A DNA stretch of 64,000 nucleotides. It comes from Halarcobacter sp. (GTDB taxonomy: Bacteria; Campylobacterota; Campylobacteria; Campylobacterales; Arcobacteraceae). The notes under the pieces were generated by a model. That model worked only from the letters and a program-made list of their open reading frames with translations, had not been told where the DNA came from and made no database searches. Shown here piece by piece: positions 29,001 to 37,532 of the stretch. The translations under genes were made by a program, and so were the position numbers. The number at the start of each line of letters is the position of its first letter. Position 1 is the first letter of the stretch. The stretch spans positions 2,356,001 through 2,420,000 of the forward strand of contig NZ_OY780939.1 in NCBI RefSeq assembly GCF_963675975.1, in the 5' to 3' direction.

Positions 29001-29088
29001 AAGCAAAAATTCCCATAACTAAAATAAAAAGTAAAAGTGTGTGGTTTAGCCTAGAGTTTTTTAAAAAATATTCAATTATTTTGTTCAT
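26011..29088 (-). CDS. RND-family efflux pump (inner membrane)
   Basis: Proton-driven RND transporter of 1025 residues with the two repeats of one plus five membrane helices around large periplasmic loops. The proton-relay aspartates are present in helix 4 (GIVVDDAIIVSEN, Asp396-Asp397). Helix 10 has AGVVINDGIIMLDFLH at the equivalent place. The N-terminal LNHTLLLFILVMGIFAYHKIPKEMFPTV is typical of the CzcA/AcrB superfamily. It heads the three-gene operon. The export substrate is not evident; the CmeF/HefF type is the nearest guess by operon form. Confidence 0.92.
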   Translation of the reverse strand: MNKIIEYFLKNSRLNHTLLLFILVMGIFAYHKIPKEMFPTVTLDSIYVSGSYTGASADSLNNFAVVEIENQIDTISDVKEVNSTITNGSFSISVELQDGADKKKVQDDIEDAVTSAKKYLPSDMTEPTVSSAEHQMSLLNISILSKNRTKAELLDISKKLKTKLLQISNINEVQIFGDSSLEIDILLDHKKIDMYGLESSSVINAIKNFSYIYPVAQVEQTGNHVYMSANNNKFDQEVWANTIIKVDNKRVYLKDIATITIDYPVDETISRLNGKNTISLNVYKDDSGDSIAVANEIKKMLTTFSNSTDDIETIITRDSSEPVNDRIKTIIANITLGLILVGLSMHLLISPRLSLVIVMGIPFSFILGLLVIEQAGYSLNMISLMAMLISLGIVVDDAIIVSENIQRHLDDGEDLDKAVLIGAKEMIAPVLIAAFTTIFAFLPMLLISGELGNLMRMIPIVIAVLIFSSLIESFLFLPLHAKHILKRKEKMLDWTKAYNFYESILHKVIHYKRTFLLLFFVSVPVLTFILIQNSRFQMMPDMDSRSVTVSVKLNESISLKDTNEIVKKYEDILLENSKKLFIKNIDTTVGRFTNIVSESETIENGFQLSLELEDLKQDNFLQKYINPILSLSFDFEQKDKIRTVDTQTAMKNIREIVTPLTKQDNAVAFNIITRRIGIVKSDIELKLSNENKSLLLKNIDKIKEELSKINGVKDVTDNTELGESEYKYSLNAYAQSLGLTDSEIALQVANYFMEKEQANTFNEDGVIEIVTQSIYKDNLDDLKHFLINIDDKKIELQELVDFKIERNFQKIEKENGQIQKNIFANIEKSQTSANEVLEKLEPILKESREKGIIINYGGEREKSAQMASDMLKSFLVGLFLIFITLLINFPSFKSAFIILSVIPFTAVGAIIGHFIMGVNINSQSLIGMLGLAGVVINDGIIMLDFLHNTKNRKEFFIKAKQRVRPILITSITTILGLSTLIFFPTGESIMLQPIAISLGFGIAWGTILNLIYVPALYATLFKIKD

Positions 29089-29155
29089 TCAGATTCTTTT
29101 TTTCAATTTGCAGTGAAACTATATCAAATTAAAATTAATGAAATATTACTAACTA

Positions 29156-29186
29156 GCAAAAGAGCTACACTTTTAAGTGTAGCTAC
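29156..29186 (-). terminator. Hairpin terminator after the EF-hand gene
   Basis: Perfect 10-bp stem AGCTACACTT / AAGTGTAGCT (29163-29184, 2-base loop), followed on the minus strand by CTTTTGC. It lies just after the EF-hand gene, the last gene of the flagellar unit. The U-run is short, so efficiency is uncertain. Confidence 0.6.
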
Positions 29187-29204
29187 TCTATATTATTTAT
29201 ATAA

Positions 29205-30092
29205 TTAGGCATATCCAAATAAAGAAGAAGTGCTATTAGAAAGGTTATTAACATAGGTATTTATCTCTTGATTGTTATTTTCATTATTAACCATTTTCAT
29301 AATATTTCCAAAACTACTTAAATCTAATCCATTTTCATTATCACTTGAATTGTATTTAATAGCTTCAAAAAGCATTTTGATACTCTCTTGTGGGTTTGAT
29401 GCTATATCTGAAGAATCAGATGTTTCATTTACATCAATACCTAATCCTGCCATTTTTTCCTCAAAAGATACAATTCCATCTTCATTTGTATCTAATTCAT
29501 CATAATCCTCCTCTTCAGAACTAGATGCTGAACCACCAGGCGGGGGAGTACCTGAAGAGGTTTTAGAATCTTCTGATGCGGCAGAAACTTCAGTACTACT
29601 TGCATTTCCATTTGTCACTTCATCAATAGCTGCACTTAATTCATCTGTTGTTATTGAACCATCACCATCTGAATCCAAGGCACTAAACTCCTCTTCATTT
29701 AAAATTGAGACTTCATCTGAACTTAATAAAGAATCGCCATCGGTATCATATGTAGACATTAATTCTGTAGCTAATTGATTATTTTGTGGTTTTTCTGGAA
29801 GTTCAGGCATTTCTAAACCTAAATTTGAAAGCAAAGTTGCAAACTCTTCAGGATTTGGCATTTGATCATAACTTGAAAGTTCACTATCTATTGCACTTGC
29901 AATCTCATTTTGTGTAACTAATCCATCAGAATCATTGTCTAAAGAACTAAATAAATCTTCACTTATATCTAATTCTTCAATACTTAAAGATTCATTAGAA
30001 TCACTATCATTTTGACTGATTATATCTGTAGAGATTTGACTTGTAATGGAAGGTAACATTCCTATACTGTTAGTTGAAGTTATAGTATTCAT
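29205..30092 (-). CDS. EF-hand calcium-binding protein in the flagellar operon
   Basis: Acidic protein of 295 residues with five EF-hand-type loops: 28-39 (imperfect), 52-63 (DNDSDGLVTQNE), 116-127 (DTDGDSLLSSDE), 140-151 (DSDGDGSITTDE) and 201-212 (DTNEDGIVSFEE). A Gly/Pro/Ser-rich spacer lies at 175-195. There is no Sec signal peptide; the Ser/Thr/Ile-rich N-terminus resembles flagellar export substrates. It is the last gene after flgD-E-L-K-fliD in the same orientation, 58 bases from fliD, with its own AAGGAGAAT site. A role in calcium-dependent filament or hook assembly is inference only. Confidence 0.8.
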   Translation of the reverse strand: MNTITSTNSIGMLPSITSQISTDIISQNDSDSNESLSIEELDISEDLFSSLDNDSDGLVTQNEIASAIDSELSSYDQMPNPEEFATLLSNLGLEMPELPEKPQNNQLATELMSTYDTDGDSLLSSDEVSILNEEEFSALDSDGDGSITTDELSAAIDEVTNGNASSTEVSAASEDSKTSSGTPPPGGSASSSEEEDYDELDTNEDGIVSFEEKMAGLGIDVNETSDSSDIASNPQESIKMLFEAIKYNSSDNENGLDLSSFGNIMKMVNNENNNQEINTYVNNLSNSTSSLFGYA

Positions 30093-30150
30093 AATATTCT
30101 CCTTATTATGAAATTCTATAACTTTTTAGTAAATAATGGGTAACAAATTA

Positions 30151-31491
30151 TTAGCTATCGCTTGTTTCCATATCCATAATCATTTTTAATGAATTAAAAG
30201 AGTTTTCCATCTCTGTAATTATTACAGTATATTGTGCAAATTGTTGAGCCATTTGAGCATATTTTGTATCAAGTCTTTCTGTTTCACTCTCTAAATCATC
30301 ATTTAAATCTTCAAGTCTTTGAGATAATCTATCTTCATAACTTGTCATAATTCCATCTAAACTATCTAAGTCATCCAAATAATTACTAAGTCTAGTACCT
30401 AGACCCTCTTTTTCTGCATATCCAACGAATAGCTCTTTTAAATCATCATAATTATTTGTAACTGCTTCAGATAGTTCTGAATTATCAATCTCCATAAGCC
30501 CATCTTCATTAAAGGTAATACCATAAGAAAATGCATTTTCTTCATCAGATAATCCATAAGAACCATAAAACATAGATTTGATATCATTCATTACAGATCT
30601 TAATGTACTTGAATCAGAAATAACAGCAGGATTGTCTTCATCTCCAATAGTGTAAGAATCAACTAATTGAACTAACTCATTATAAGAAGTTGCCATGTTA
30701 TTTATTTGTTCAATAACATAACTATCATCTCTTTCAATAGAGATTGAAGCATCACCTTTTTCAACAGCTGCTATCATTAATCCATTATCTAGAGTTAATT
30801 TATTTGAAGACAGATTATAATTAATTCCATCAATAGTTGCTTCCATATTTCGTGCACTTACAGTGTGACTCTCTGGCTCTTCATAACCTAAATCTAAACC
30901 ACTTTGAGAGATAGATATAGAGTTCTCCAATCCTGTATTAGAACTTTTTAAAATTAGTCTATAAGAATTATCACCAACTTGTTCTAAAGAAGCTTCAAGT
31001 CCTGCGTTATAATTCAATTCTGTAACTAATTCTTCATAAGTTTTTCCATTGGTTTCATAAGTAGTAGTTTCTCCACCAATAGTAATGCCAAGTGATCCTG
31101 AAGGCATTATTGCAGTTTTATCTGCTATTTCAATAGATTGATAAACATCTTTTTGAGCCAACTCTGTTATTGTAACAGCAATTGAACCTGGATTTATATT
31201 ACTAGTATCTGCTGCATTAAATGTAGCTGCAGTTCCTGTTGTAGTAGCAGAAACTTGATTAAAAGCATTAGTTCCTGTTGTATATAAATCAAACTCTTCC
31301 ATAATAGATAAAAATTCATCAAGTTTTGTTGTTACTTCATCTACTGCATCCATTGTTGCTTGTAAATCTTCTTGATTATTTTCAATAGGAGTAATATAAG
31401 CTTTAGATTCAGCTTCTTTAAGCTTATCAAGTAAATCCTGACTTAAATCCACACTTCCTGAACTTCCAAGTCCTAATATTCCATCAGCCAT
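30151..31491 (-). CDS. fliD: Flagellar filament cap protein FliD (HAP2)
   Basis: Caps the filament tip and promotes flagellin polymerisation. The N-terminus begins GLGSSGSVDLSQDLLDKLKEAE, the modified FliD start. The C-terminal FliD domain includes ATSYNELVQLVDSYT...ISDSSTLRSVMNDIKSMFYG, GITFNEDGLMEIDNSELSEAV and a terminal coiled coil ending TVIITEMENSFNSLKMIMD. At 446 residues it is compact (Campylobacter jejuni FliD is about 640 from memory), so the variable outer domains are reduced. It lies 13 bases after flgK. Confidence 0.92.
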   Translation of the reverse strand: MADGILGLGSSGSVDLSQDLLDKLKEAESKAYITPIENNQEDLQATMDAVDEVTTKLDEFLSIMEEFDLYTTGTNAFNQVSATTTGTAATFNAADTSNINPGSIAVTITELAQKDVYQSIEIADKTAIMPSGSLGITIGGETTTYETNGKTYEELVTELNYNAGLEASLEQVGDNSYRLILKSSNTGLENSISISQSGLDLGYEEPESHTVSARNMEATIDGINYNLSSNKLTLDNGLMIAAVEKGDASISIERDDSYVIEQINNMATSYNELVQLVDSYTIGDEDNPAVISDSSTLRSVMNDIKSMFYGSYGLSDEENAFSYGITFNEDGLMEIDNSELSEAVTNNYDDLKELFVGYAEKEGLGTRLSNYLDDLDSLDGIMTSYEDRLSQRLEDLNDDLESETERLDTKYAQMAQQFAQYTVIITEMENSFNSLKMIMDMETSDS

Positions 31492-31504
31492 CTTTTATCC
31501 TTTA

Positions 31505-33112
31505 CTACATATTTAAAATAGTTTGCAACATCTCATCAACTGCTGTAATAATTTTTGCATTTGCTTCGTATGCTGCTTGATACTGCATTAAGTTAATCAT
31601 CTCTTCATCGGGATCAACTTTTGTTAAATTCTCATAAGTTACTGTCATTGAATTTAATACGGCATCTTGCGATTCCATTAAAGATGCATTATCTTCAGTA
31701 TCAATAGAAACATTCTCAAGTAAATTCTTATAAAATTCTTTAAATGAAGTTACTTCACTACTTCTTGAATCGATATTTATATCTTCTGCCCATTGTAATT
31801 GTGCTATACCCTCTAAATCAGTACCTGAAAGGAAAAAAGCACTATCTTTTACATATTCAAATGTATTTACACTTGCACCTTTAAACATTGTAGTATCACT
31901 ATTTTGAGCATAAGCTTCTACAAGAGCTTTAGTAAAATCATTTAAGGCTCTTTTATAAGATAATAATTCAGATGTTTCAGATGTTAAGTTTTCAGATAAT
32001 GATTTTAATGTACCACCTGATAATTCTAATTCATTGTTATAAACAGCAACGCTAACATGGTCAGCAGCATCAACAGAAACATTAGTATCTTTTCCTACAA
32101 CTGAGCCTGCTACGTCAATTTTTAAATCGAAGATATTATCTTCTCCACCCTCAATTGATTCAATAATTAAGTTATTTGCTGTATCTAAACGAGCTTGTAA
32201 CTTTCCAAATTCTGAATTGTTATTTATTCTATCTACTATTTGTTGTTTTAAATCAAAATTTGTTCCACCAGATACACTTGCAACAATATCAATAGATACA
32301 TCGTTATTTAAAGTTAAAGTTACAACATCTCCATCACTAAAGTTTGTATCATTTAAGTCTGTTGTTGTATATATATCTTTTTGACTTATATACTCTTCTT
32401 TTACACTAAGTTCATGGAAACTTGTTGTATTAAAGATTACATTTTGTCCACCCATTTTTAATACATAATTGTCATGTTCAGTACTTACTTCAATATTTCC
32501 ATAACCTGATAATTGTTTTTCATACTGATCTCTTTTATCAAGAAGCTCATTAGTTTCACCAGAATTAATAATTTTTTCATTAATATGAGATATTTTTGCT
32601 AATATTGAATTCACTTCTTCTGCTTGATCTTTTAATAAAGATAAATTATCGTCTTGAAGCTCTTCTAAATCTGAATAAACACCTTTTATACTGTTTACAA
32701 GCATAGTTGACTGGCTGTTAAGCTCTGCTTTATAAGTTGAAGAGGTTGGATCTCCCCTTAAAGTTTCTGCAGCAGTAAAAAAATCTGTCAAAGTTATTGA
32801 AAAACCACTTTTATCAGTTTCTTGAAATATCTGTTCAGCACTACTTAATGTACTATTTTGTTGAGTATAATAGTTTGAATAACTATTTTGGCTTAAAATC
32901 TGAGTGTATAAATAAGGACTTGTAGTTCTATTTACACCATCAAAAGATACACCATTTCCTATGTTGTGATGAATACTCGCAACTTCACTTGTCTGAACAA
33001 TTCTTTTTTTATAACCCTCAGTATTTTCATTTGCAAGGTTATTTGAAGTAACATCAATAGCATATCTAGAAGTTTTAAGACCACTTTGTGCTATATACAA
33101 TGAATCCATCAT
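31505..33112 (-). CDS. flgK: Flagellar hook-filament junction protein FlgK (HAP1)
   Basis: First of the two hook-filament junction proteins. The N-terminal D0 helix carries SLYIAQSGLKTSRYAIDVTSNNLANENTEGYKKRIV, the classic rod/hook signature, and the C-terminal helix is DPDEEMINLMQYQAAYEANAKIITAVDEMLQTIL. The 535 residues between them include the GVNRTTSPYLYTQIL segment conserved in FlgK. It lies between flgL and fliD. The start ATG at 33112 (MMDSLYIAQS) could equally be the second Met. Confidence 0.94.
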   Translation of the reverse strand: MMDSLYIAQSGLKTSRYAIDVTSNNLANENTEGYKKRIVQTSEVASIHHNIGNGVSFDGVNRTTSPYLYTQILSQNSYSNYYTQQNSTLSSAEQIFQETDKSGFSITLTDFFTAAETLRGDPTSSTYKAELNSQSTMLVNSIKGVYSDLEELQDDNLSLLKDQAEEVNSILAKISHINEKIINSGETNELLDKRDQYEKQLSGYGNIEVSTEHDNYVLKMGGQNVIFNTTSFHELSVKEEYISQKDIYTTTDLNDTNFSDGDVVTLTLNNDVSIDIVASVSGGTNFDLKQQIVDRINNNSEFGKLQARLDTANNLIIESIEGGEDNIFDLKIDVAGSVVGKDTNVSVDAADHVSVAVYNNELELSGGTLKSLSENLTSETSELLSYKRALNDFTKALVEAYAQNSDTTMFKGASVNTFEYVKDSAFFLSGTDLEGIAQLQWAEDINIDSRSSEVTSFKEFYKNLLENVSIDTEDNASLMESQDAVLNSMTVTYENLTKVDPDEEMINLMQYQAAYEANAKIITAVDEMLQTILNM

Positions 33113-33197
33113 AATGAATCCTTTTTTATTATATTTTTAAATAATTTATCTTCAATATTTAAAAATTTGAAGTTAAATAATTTTTTCATTTTTTAGC

Positions 33198-34562
33198 CTA
33201 TCTCATATAATTAACTAAAGACAACTCATTTACTCTACTAATTGTAGAATATAAAGCTGTATATGTTATTTCTAAAGCTTTTGCTTGAATACCTAATTCA
33301 GTTAAATCTGCTGTAGCATACTCTTTTTCTAAAATTTTTAAATTTGTTAATTTTGTTGAAACAATACTTCCATATGATTCAATAGTACTTGTTCTTGTAC
33401 CTACTAAAGAATGGGAGATATTTTGAGATTCAAAAGCTCTGTTCATTCTATCTAATACATCTGAGATAACATCTTTTTGATCACCTACTGTAATTGTATT
33501 ATCATCTTTATCTTTTAATCTTAAAGCCGTGATAACAGTATCTAAATCATCAAAAACAGAACGATGTACTTCTAATTCAGCTACTGAAGTATTTGATGCA
33601 GTAAATGTACCATCTCCATTATCAACAACACTTATTGGAGTTGTAGTTGTATCTCCATTTATAAACAAATTATCAAAAGTTCCATCATTGTTTATATCTG
33701 TTAGTTCCCACTCATTACCCTCTTTATCCAATATAATATTATTTGAAGTAAAAGTAAAACTATCCCCATCACTTGAAATATTTAAAACAACATTTGAAGT
33801 ATTATTTGTCATGGTAACTGTACCATCACCATTATCAGTAACAGGAATTGGAGTTGTTGATGTATCTCCATTTATATATAAACCATCAAAAGAAGTATCA
33901 CCATTTGTATCAACTAATTGCCATACATTTCCATCATCATCCATAACTGTTTCAGTAGAATCAAAAGTAAATGTATCTCCCTGTCCAAATTTTTGACCAC
34001 TACTCACTTCTGTATCCACATAATAAAATGCTTCTATTCCATTTATTCCTTGTGCAGTATAAGTAGCATCTTCAACATTTATTTTTTTTGTTGAATTATC
34101 ACTTTGATAAGAAATCACTCCAGTATTAGGGTCTTTTGTAAATGACATAACATTTGTATTTACTCCAGAAAAAAGATATTGCCCGTCAACTTCAGTATTA
34201 GATAAAGCTAAAAGTGATTCTCTAAAATCTTCTAATTGTGTTGCAATAATTTCTCTTTGGTTTTGACCTGTTGTATCTGTATTTGCTTCAATTAATTCTG
34301 CAATTGTTGATTGAGTAATATTTTTTACTTGAGCCATGGTATCATCACTTGTAGTATTAAAAGCTTTACTTAAGTCAATATGTTGACTAATTGAATCATA
34401 ACTATTAATATCACCTCTGATACCTAAAATTTTACTATATAAAACAGAATCATCACTTCCATACTCTAAGGCTTCTTGAGTACTAAGTGCAGTATTAACT
34501 TTATGATTCAATTTATCTAAAAGCGAAAGATTATAGCTTATTGATGAAAGTGACTTAATCAT
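33198..34562 (-). CDS. flgL: Hook-filament junction protein FlgL with tandem repeat insert
   Basis: Second junction protein (HAP3). The N-terminal flagellin-like helices (residues 1-135, with LDGQYLFSG-type VDGQYLFSGVNT) and the C-terminal D0 helix (about 380-454) frame a central insert of two exact-length 71-residue repeats at 195-334. Each repeat has GD(T/S)FTF, a D-x-N-x-D loop (DTNGDTSFD, DINNDGTFD), INGDT-x-TTPI and DNGDGT. It starts at the ATG after AGGAGTTAGCC, the same leader as flgD. At 454 residues it is far longer than enteric FlgL (about 317), the excess being mainly the repeats. Confidence 0.92.
   Translation of the reverse strand: MIKSLSSISYNLSLLDKLNHKVNTALSTQEALEYGSDDSVLYSKILGIRGDINSYDSISQHIDLSKAFNTTSDDTMAQVKNITQSTIAELIEANTDTTGQNQREIIATQLEDFRESLLALSNTEVDGQYLFSGVNTNVMSFTKDPNTGVISYQSDNSTKKINVEDATYTAQGINGIEAFYYVDTEVSSGQKFGQGDTFTFDSTETVMDDDGNVWQLVDTNGDTSFDGLYINGDTSTTPIPVTDNGDGTVTMTNNTSNVVLNISSDGDSFTFTSNNIILDKEGNEWELTDINNDGTFDNLFINGDTTTTPISVVDNGDGTFTASNTSVAELEVHRSVFDDLDTVITALRLKDKDDNTITVGDQKDVISDVLDRMNRAFESQNISHSLVGTRTSTIESYGSIVSTKLTNLKILEKEYATADLTELGIQAKALEITYTALYSTISRVNELSLVNYMR
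33561..33980 (-). repeat. Tandem 213-bp in-frame duplication inside flgL
   Basis: Two adjacent units of 71 codons (FlgL residues 195-265 and 266-334) align without gaps: GDTFTF/GDSFTF, INGDT/INGDT and DNGDGT/DNGDGT all recur at a spacing of exactly 71 residues. Between copies the sequence has diverged at many positions, so the duplication is not recent. Confidence 0.85.
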
Positions 34563-34578
34563 GGCTAACTCCTATTTA

Positions 34579-36594
34579 TTATCTTTTAAGTTGAATTAAC
34601 GTTGTTAAAAGTTCATCTGAAGTTGTAATCGATTTTGAGTTCGCTTCAAATGCTCTTTGAAAAACCATTAAATTGACTAAACTCTCACTTAGATCGGCTG
34701 TACTAAGCTCTAAGTTCTTTTCATTTACCGTTGTTGAATTATCATTATTAATTGTATAAATTGCTGTACCACTTTTTGTTGTCTCTTTTAATAGATTATC
34801 ACCAATAGATTCTAATCCAATATTATTTGAGAATTGTGCAATTGCAATTTGTCCAATTACAAAATCAACACCATCTTGTGTCATAGTTACTAAACCTGTT
34901 TCATCAACAGATATTTCTCCAAATGATTCATCTGTTAAACCTAAAGAATCAAGTTTTAATTGTAAAGATGTTCTTGAAGTTTCTTGGTCAACTGTAGAGA
35001 TTATTTGCATAAACTCAGCACCAGCACCAGTATTACCACTTAATTCTAAGTTTTTCTCTTTTCTATATACTGGTGTTCCGGTACCTGTAGGATCATATCT
35101 CATAATTCCTGTAAACTCTTCACCTGTAGTATTTGATTTTATAACCAGTTCACCATTTACTAATTTAGCAGAAACTTTGTCTGTTATTTCAGGATGAGGT
35201 GCAGCTGTTTCAATACTAGTAATCAACTCAGCTATAGAAGCATCATAACTTTGACCAGGAGTAGTAGTAATAGTATAATCAGTACCATCAATTGACATAG
35301 TATAAGTTAATACACTATTTGTACCATCCCAAGGAACAGAAATTCCATTATCATCTGTAAGTACATCTGACTGTTGGTATACATCGTATTGATTACCTGC
35401 AACTGCTGATCTTAAAGCTCTCATTGCAGAATCAACAGCACCTTGTCCTGTACCTTGAACTGATTCTGTAATTGTAGTAGTTGTACCTTGAATCTCTATA
35501 TTATCCGATGATTCTGCAATATCACCTATTACAAACTCTTCACCAGGGATAATTGATTCAATCATTATTCGACCATTTATTACATCTGAAAAAGCAGTTG
35601 AAGGATTATTTGCAGCTGATACATCAATAGTATAAGCATTTAGGCCTGTAATATTTGAAATTCTATCAGCCATAGCTTTATATGTTGCTGCTCTACTTGC
35701 TAAAACATCATAATCCCCTTGTGCATCTGCAGTTCCATCTCCATCTAAATCCGCAATAGGTCCAACAATTGCAGTAATAAATTCTGGTGTCGCAATCTCT
35801 TGAACATAATCTTGTGTATATTTATCTCCATTGATAAATACATAGATTTGTTCACCCTCTGCATTTAATGAACTGCTAGCTCCATCGGGAAAATCTATTA
35901 CAGATCTTTGTGCTTGAGAAGGAGAAGAAGTTGCTTCTGGATTCTCAGCATATCTACTTAAGGCATCGTTATAGTTTGTTACTAAAGCTTCAATATCAGA
36001 AACCTTTGAAGCATAGTTTTTAATACCTGAACCTGATAATACAGTAGAGTCACTTCTAGCACTCTCTGCATAGTCAGTCATTTTAGCAGCATAAGTTTCA
36101 ACTCTTGAAGGAAATTTTACAATTTGATTACCTGCAATTTCAGTAAAAAATTGATTAAATGATGTCCAGTTATTATTTGTAGATATTATATCACTTGATG
36201 GATCAACTGGACTCATAGCCCATCCTTGAACCTCATAACCATTTGCATCTTGAAGGGTTCCGTTATCACCCATTCTCATATTTCCTGCTCTAGTATATAA
36301 AGTTTCAGAAGTACCTGTGGAATCAACATTCCTTACAACAAAGAAACCATCTCCATATAATGCTAAGTCATATGAAGATTCTGTTCCTTTCATACTTCCT
36401 TGAGTGTATTGTTTTTCTGCATTGGTTACTCTTGAACCCTTACCAATACTATCTTGATACATCATATCTGCAAATGAAACCCTAGAGGCTTTATAACCTA
36501 TTGTATTAACATTCGCTACATTGTTTGATTCATTATCAATTGCAGATTGAGCCGTTTTTAATCCTGAAATACCAGTCCATAATGCACCAATCAT
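34579..36594 (-). CDS. flgE: Flagellar hook protein FlgE
   Basis: Main subunit of the hook. The N-terminal SGLKTAQSAIDNESNNVANVNTIGYKASR is the rod/hook signature. GDGFFVVRN and YTRAGNMRMGDNGTLQDANGYEVQGW follow, and the C-terminal helix is ADLSESLVNLMVFQRAFEANSKSITTSDELLTTLIQLK. At 671 residues the variable D2-D3 region (about 180-480) is large, as in Campylobacter hook proteins. It lies 16 bases upstream of flgL and has its own predicted -10 box upstream. Confidence 0.93.
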   Translation of the reverse strand: MIGALWTGISGLKTAQSAIDNESNNVANVNTIGYKASRVSFADMMYQDSIGKGSRVTNAEKQYTQGSMKGTESSYDLALYGDGFFVVRNVDSTGTSETLYTRAGNMRMGDNGTLQDANGYEVQGWAMSPVDPSSDIISTNNNWTSFNQFFTEIAGNQIVKFPSRVETYAAKMTDYAESARSDSTVLSGSGIKNYASKVSDIEALVTNYNDALSRYAENPEATSSPSQAQRSVIDFPDGASSSLNAEGEQIYVFINGDKYTQDYVQEIATPEFITAIVGPIADLDGDGTADAQGDYDVLASRAATYKAMADRISNITGLNAYTIDVSAANNPSTAFSDVINGRIMIESIIPGEEFVIGDIAESSDNIEIQGTTTTITESVQGTGQGAVDSAMRALRSAVAGNQYDVYQQSDVLTDDNGISVPWDGTNSVLTYTMSIDGTDYTITTTPGQSYDASIAELITSIETAAPHPEITDKVSAKLVNGELVIKSNTTGEEFTGIMRYDPTGTGTPVYRKEKNLELSGNTGAGAEFMQIISTVDQETSRTSLQLKLDSLGLTDESFGEISVDETGLVTMTQDGVDFVIGQIAIAQFSNNIGLESIGDNLLKETTKSGTAIYTINNDNSTTVNEKNLELSTADLSESLVNLMVFQRAFEANSKSITTSDELLTTLIQLKR

Positions 36595-36640
36595 TGTAAA
36601 TCCTTTTTCTTAAAATTCAATTTTTTTTAAATATGTAACT

Positions 36641-36646
36641 ATTATA
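36641..36646 (-). promoter_or_regulatory. Predicted -10 box for flgE
   Basis: TATAAT on the minus strand, within AGATATAATAG, 46 bases upstream of the flgE ATG. It has a sigma-70-type appearance; no sigma-54 (GG-N10-GC) or sigma-28 pattern was found in this gap. Confidence 0.5.
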
Positions 36647-36678
36647 TCTAAAATATCCATAAATAGCTACTTTTTTCA

Positions 36679-37437
36679 TTAATATATCTTTGATACACTC
36701 GAATATTGCAACATATCTGCTTCATCAGCATAAGTTGTAATATTATTTTGAGAGTATGCTAAGTCTACTCCTGTAGAACCTATATTACTTCCACCATTTT
36801 CAACATACATTTTTACAGAATATGTACCATCACTATTTTCTGCAACAGTCGCACTTACACCACTTATTGCATTTAATTCTTCAGCAAATTCTTCATAGGT
36901 TTTATCTTTTGTACTGATAGTATGTTCATTTCCATTACCATCAACAAGTGTAAAAACATCATCTTCACTTGTAGAACCTAAAGAATCAGTTTTACTATCC
37001 GCAGATCCTAAAGTGTATTCATCATAATAACCTGTAATCTCATATGCTGTTAAAGTTACTGTACCATCGTTACTCTCAACAGATGAAACCTTATACTGTT
37101 TTGGTTCGCCAGAACTATTTGTGGTTCCTGTTTCAACTAAGTGTCCAATTAATGATGTTGCATCAGATAAAGCACTTTGACTAAATCCAGCTGTAATACT
37201 TTCCATAGCATTTACAATTGAAGTATTTGCTTCTAAAGTTGATAATTGTAATTGTGAATCCATCATTGAAGCAGCATCAACAGGTTTAGTTGGATCTTGC
37301 ATCTTAAGTTCTGTTAACATAAGATTAATAAAATCTTCACTTTTTAAACCCTCTTTTGATACTCCAGTAGTATATGAATTCCCATAAGCATCTGTTGCAC
37401 TCGTTGTTGTAACACCATCAGTTGTTGTAGTTGCCAT
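36679..37437 (-). CDS. flgD: Flagellar hook assembly scaffold FlgD
   Basis: Scaffold or cap for hook polymerisation. The N-terminal part carries EDFINLMLTELKMQDPTKPVDAASMMDSQLQLSTLEA, the conserved FlgD block. The C-terminal half has the Ig/tudor-like strands. I placed the start at the ATG at 37437 (252 residues, MATTTTDG) because AAGGAG lies 6 bases upstream (AAGGAGTTAGCC, as in flgL); an in-frame ATG 10 codons earlier lacks such a site. It is the first gene of the flgD-E-L-K-fliD-EF-hand unit, divided from the histidine kinase gene by about 95 bases. Confidence 0.9.
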   Translation of the reverse strand: MATTTTDGVTTTSATDAYGNSYTTGVSKEGLKSEDFINLMLTELKMQDPTKPVDAASMMDSQLQLSTLEANTSIVNAMESITAGFSQSALSDATSLIGHLVETGTTNSSGEPKQYKVSSVESNDGTVTLTAYEITGYYDEYTLGSADSKTDSLGSTSEDDVFTLVDGNGNEHTISTKDKTYEEFAEELNAISGVSATVAENSDGTYSVKMYVENGGSNIGSTGVDLAYSQNNITTYADEADMLQYSSVSKIY

Positions 37438-37532
37438 GGCTAACTCCTTAATGTTTACTGTAATCACAGTAGAAAATATAACTCTACTGTTAATTATATT
37501 ACCTAAAAGTAAATAAAAAGTAACAAAATGGG

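Noticed and set aside
33561-33980. Repeat in flgL as an inserted mobile element
   Set aside because: The repeat is in frame, exactly 71 codons per unit and diverged, and the reading frame is intact; duplication of a protein domain explains it.
37437-37467. Longer flgD start at 37467
   Set aside because: AAGGAG is correctly spaced only for the ATG at 37437.
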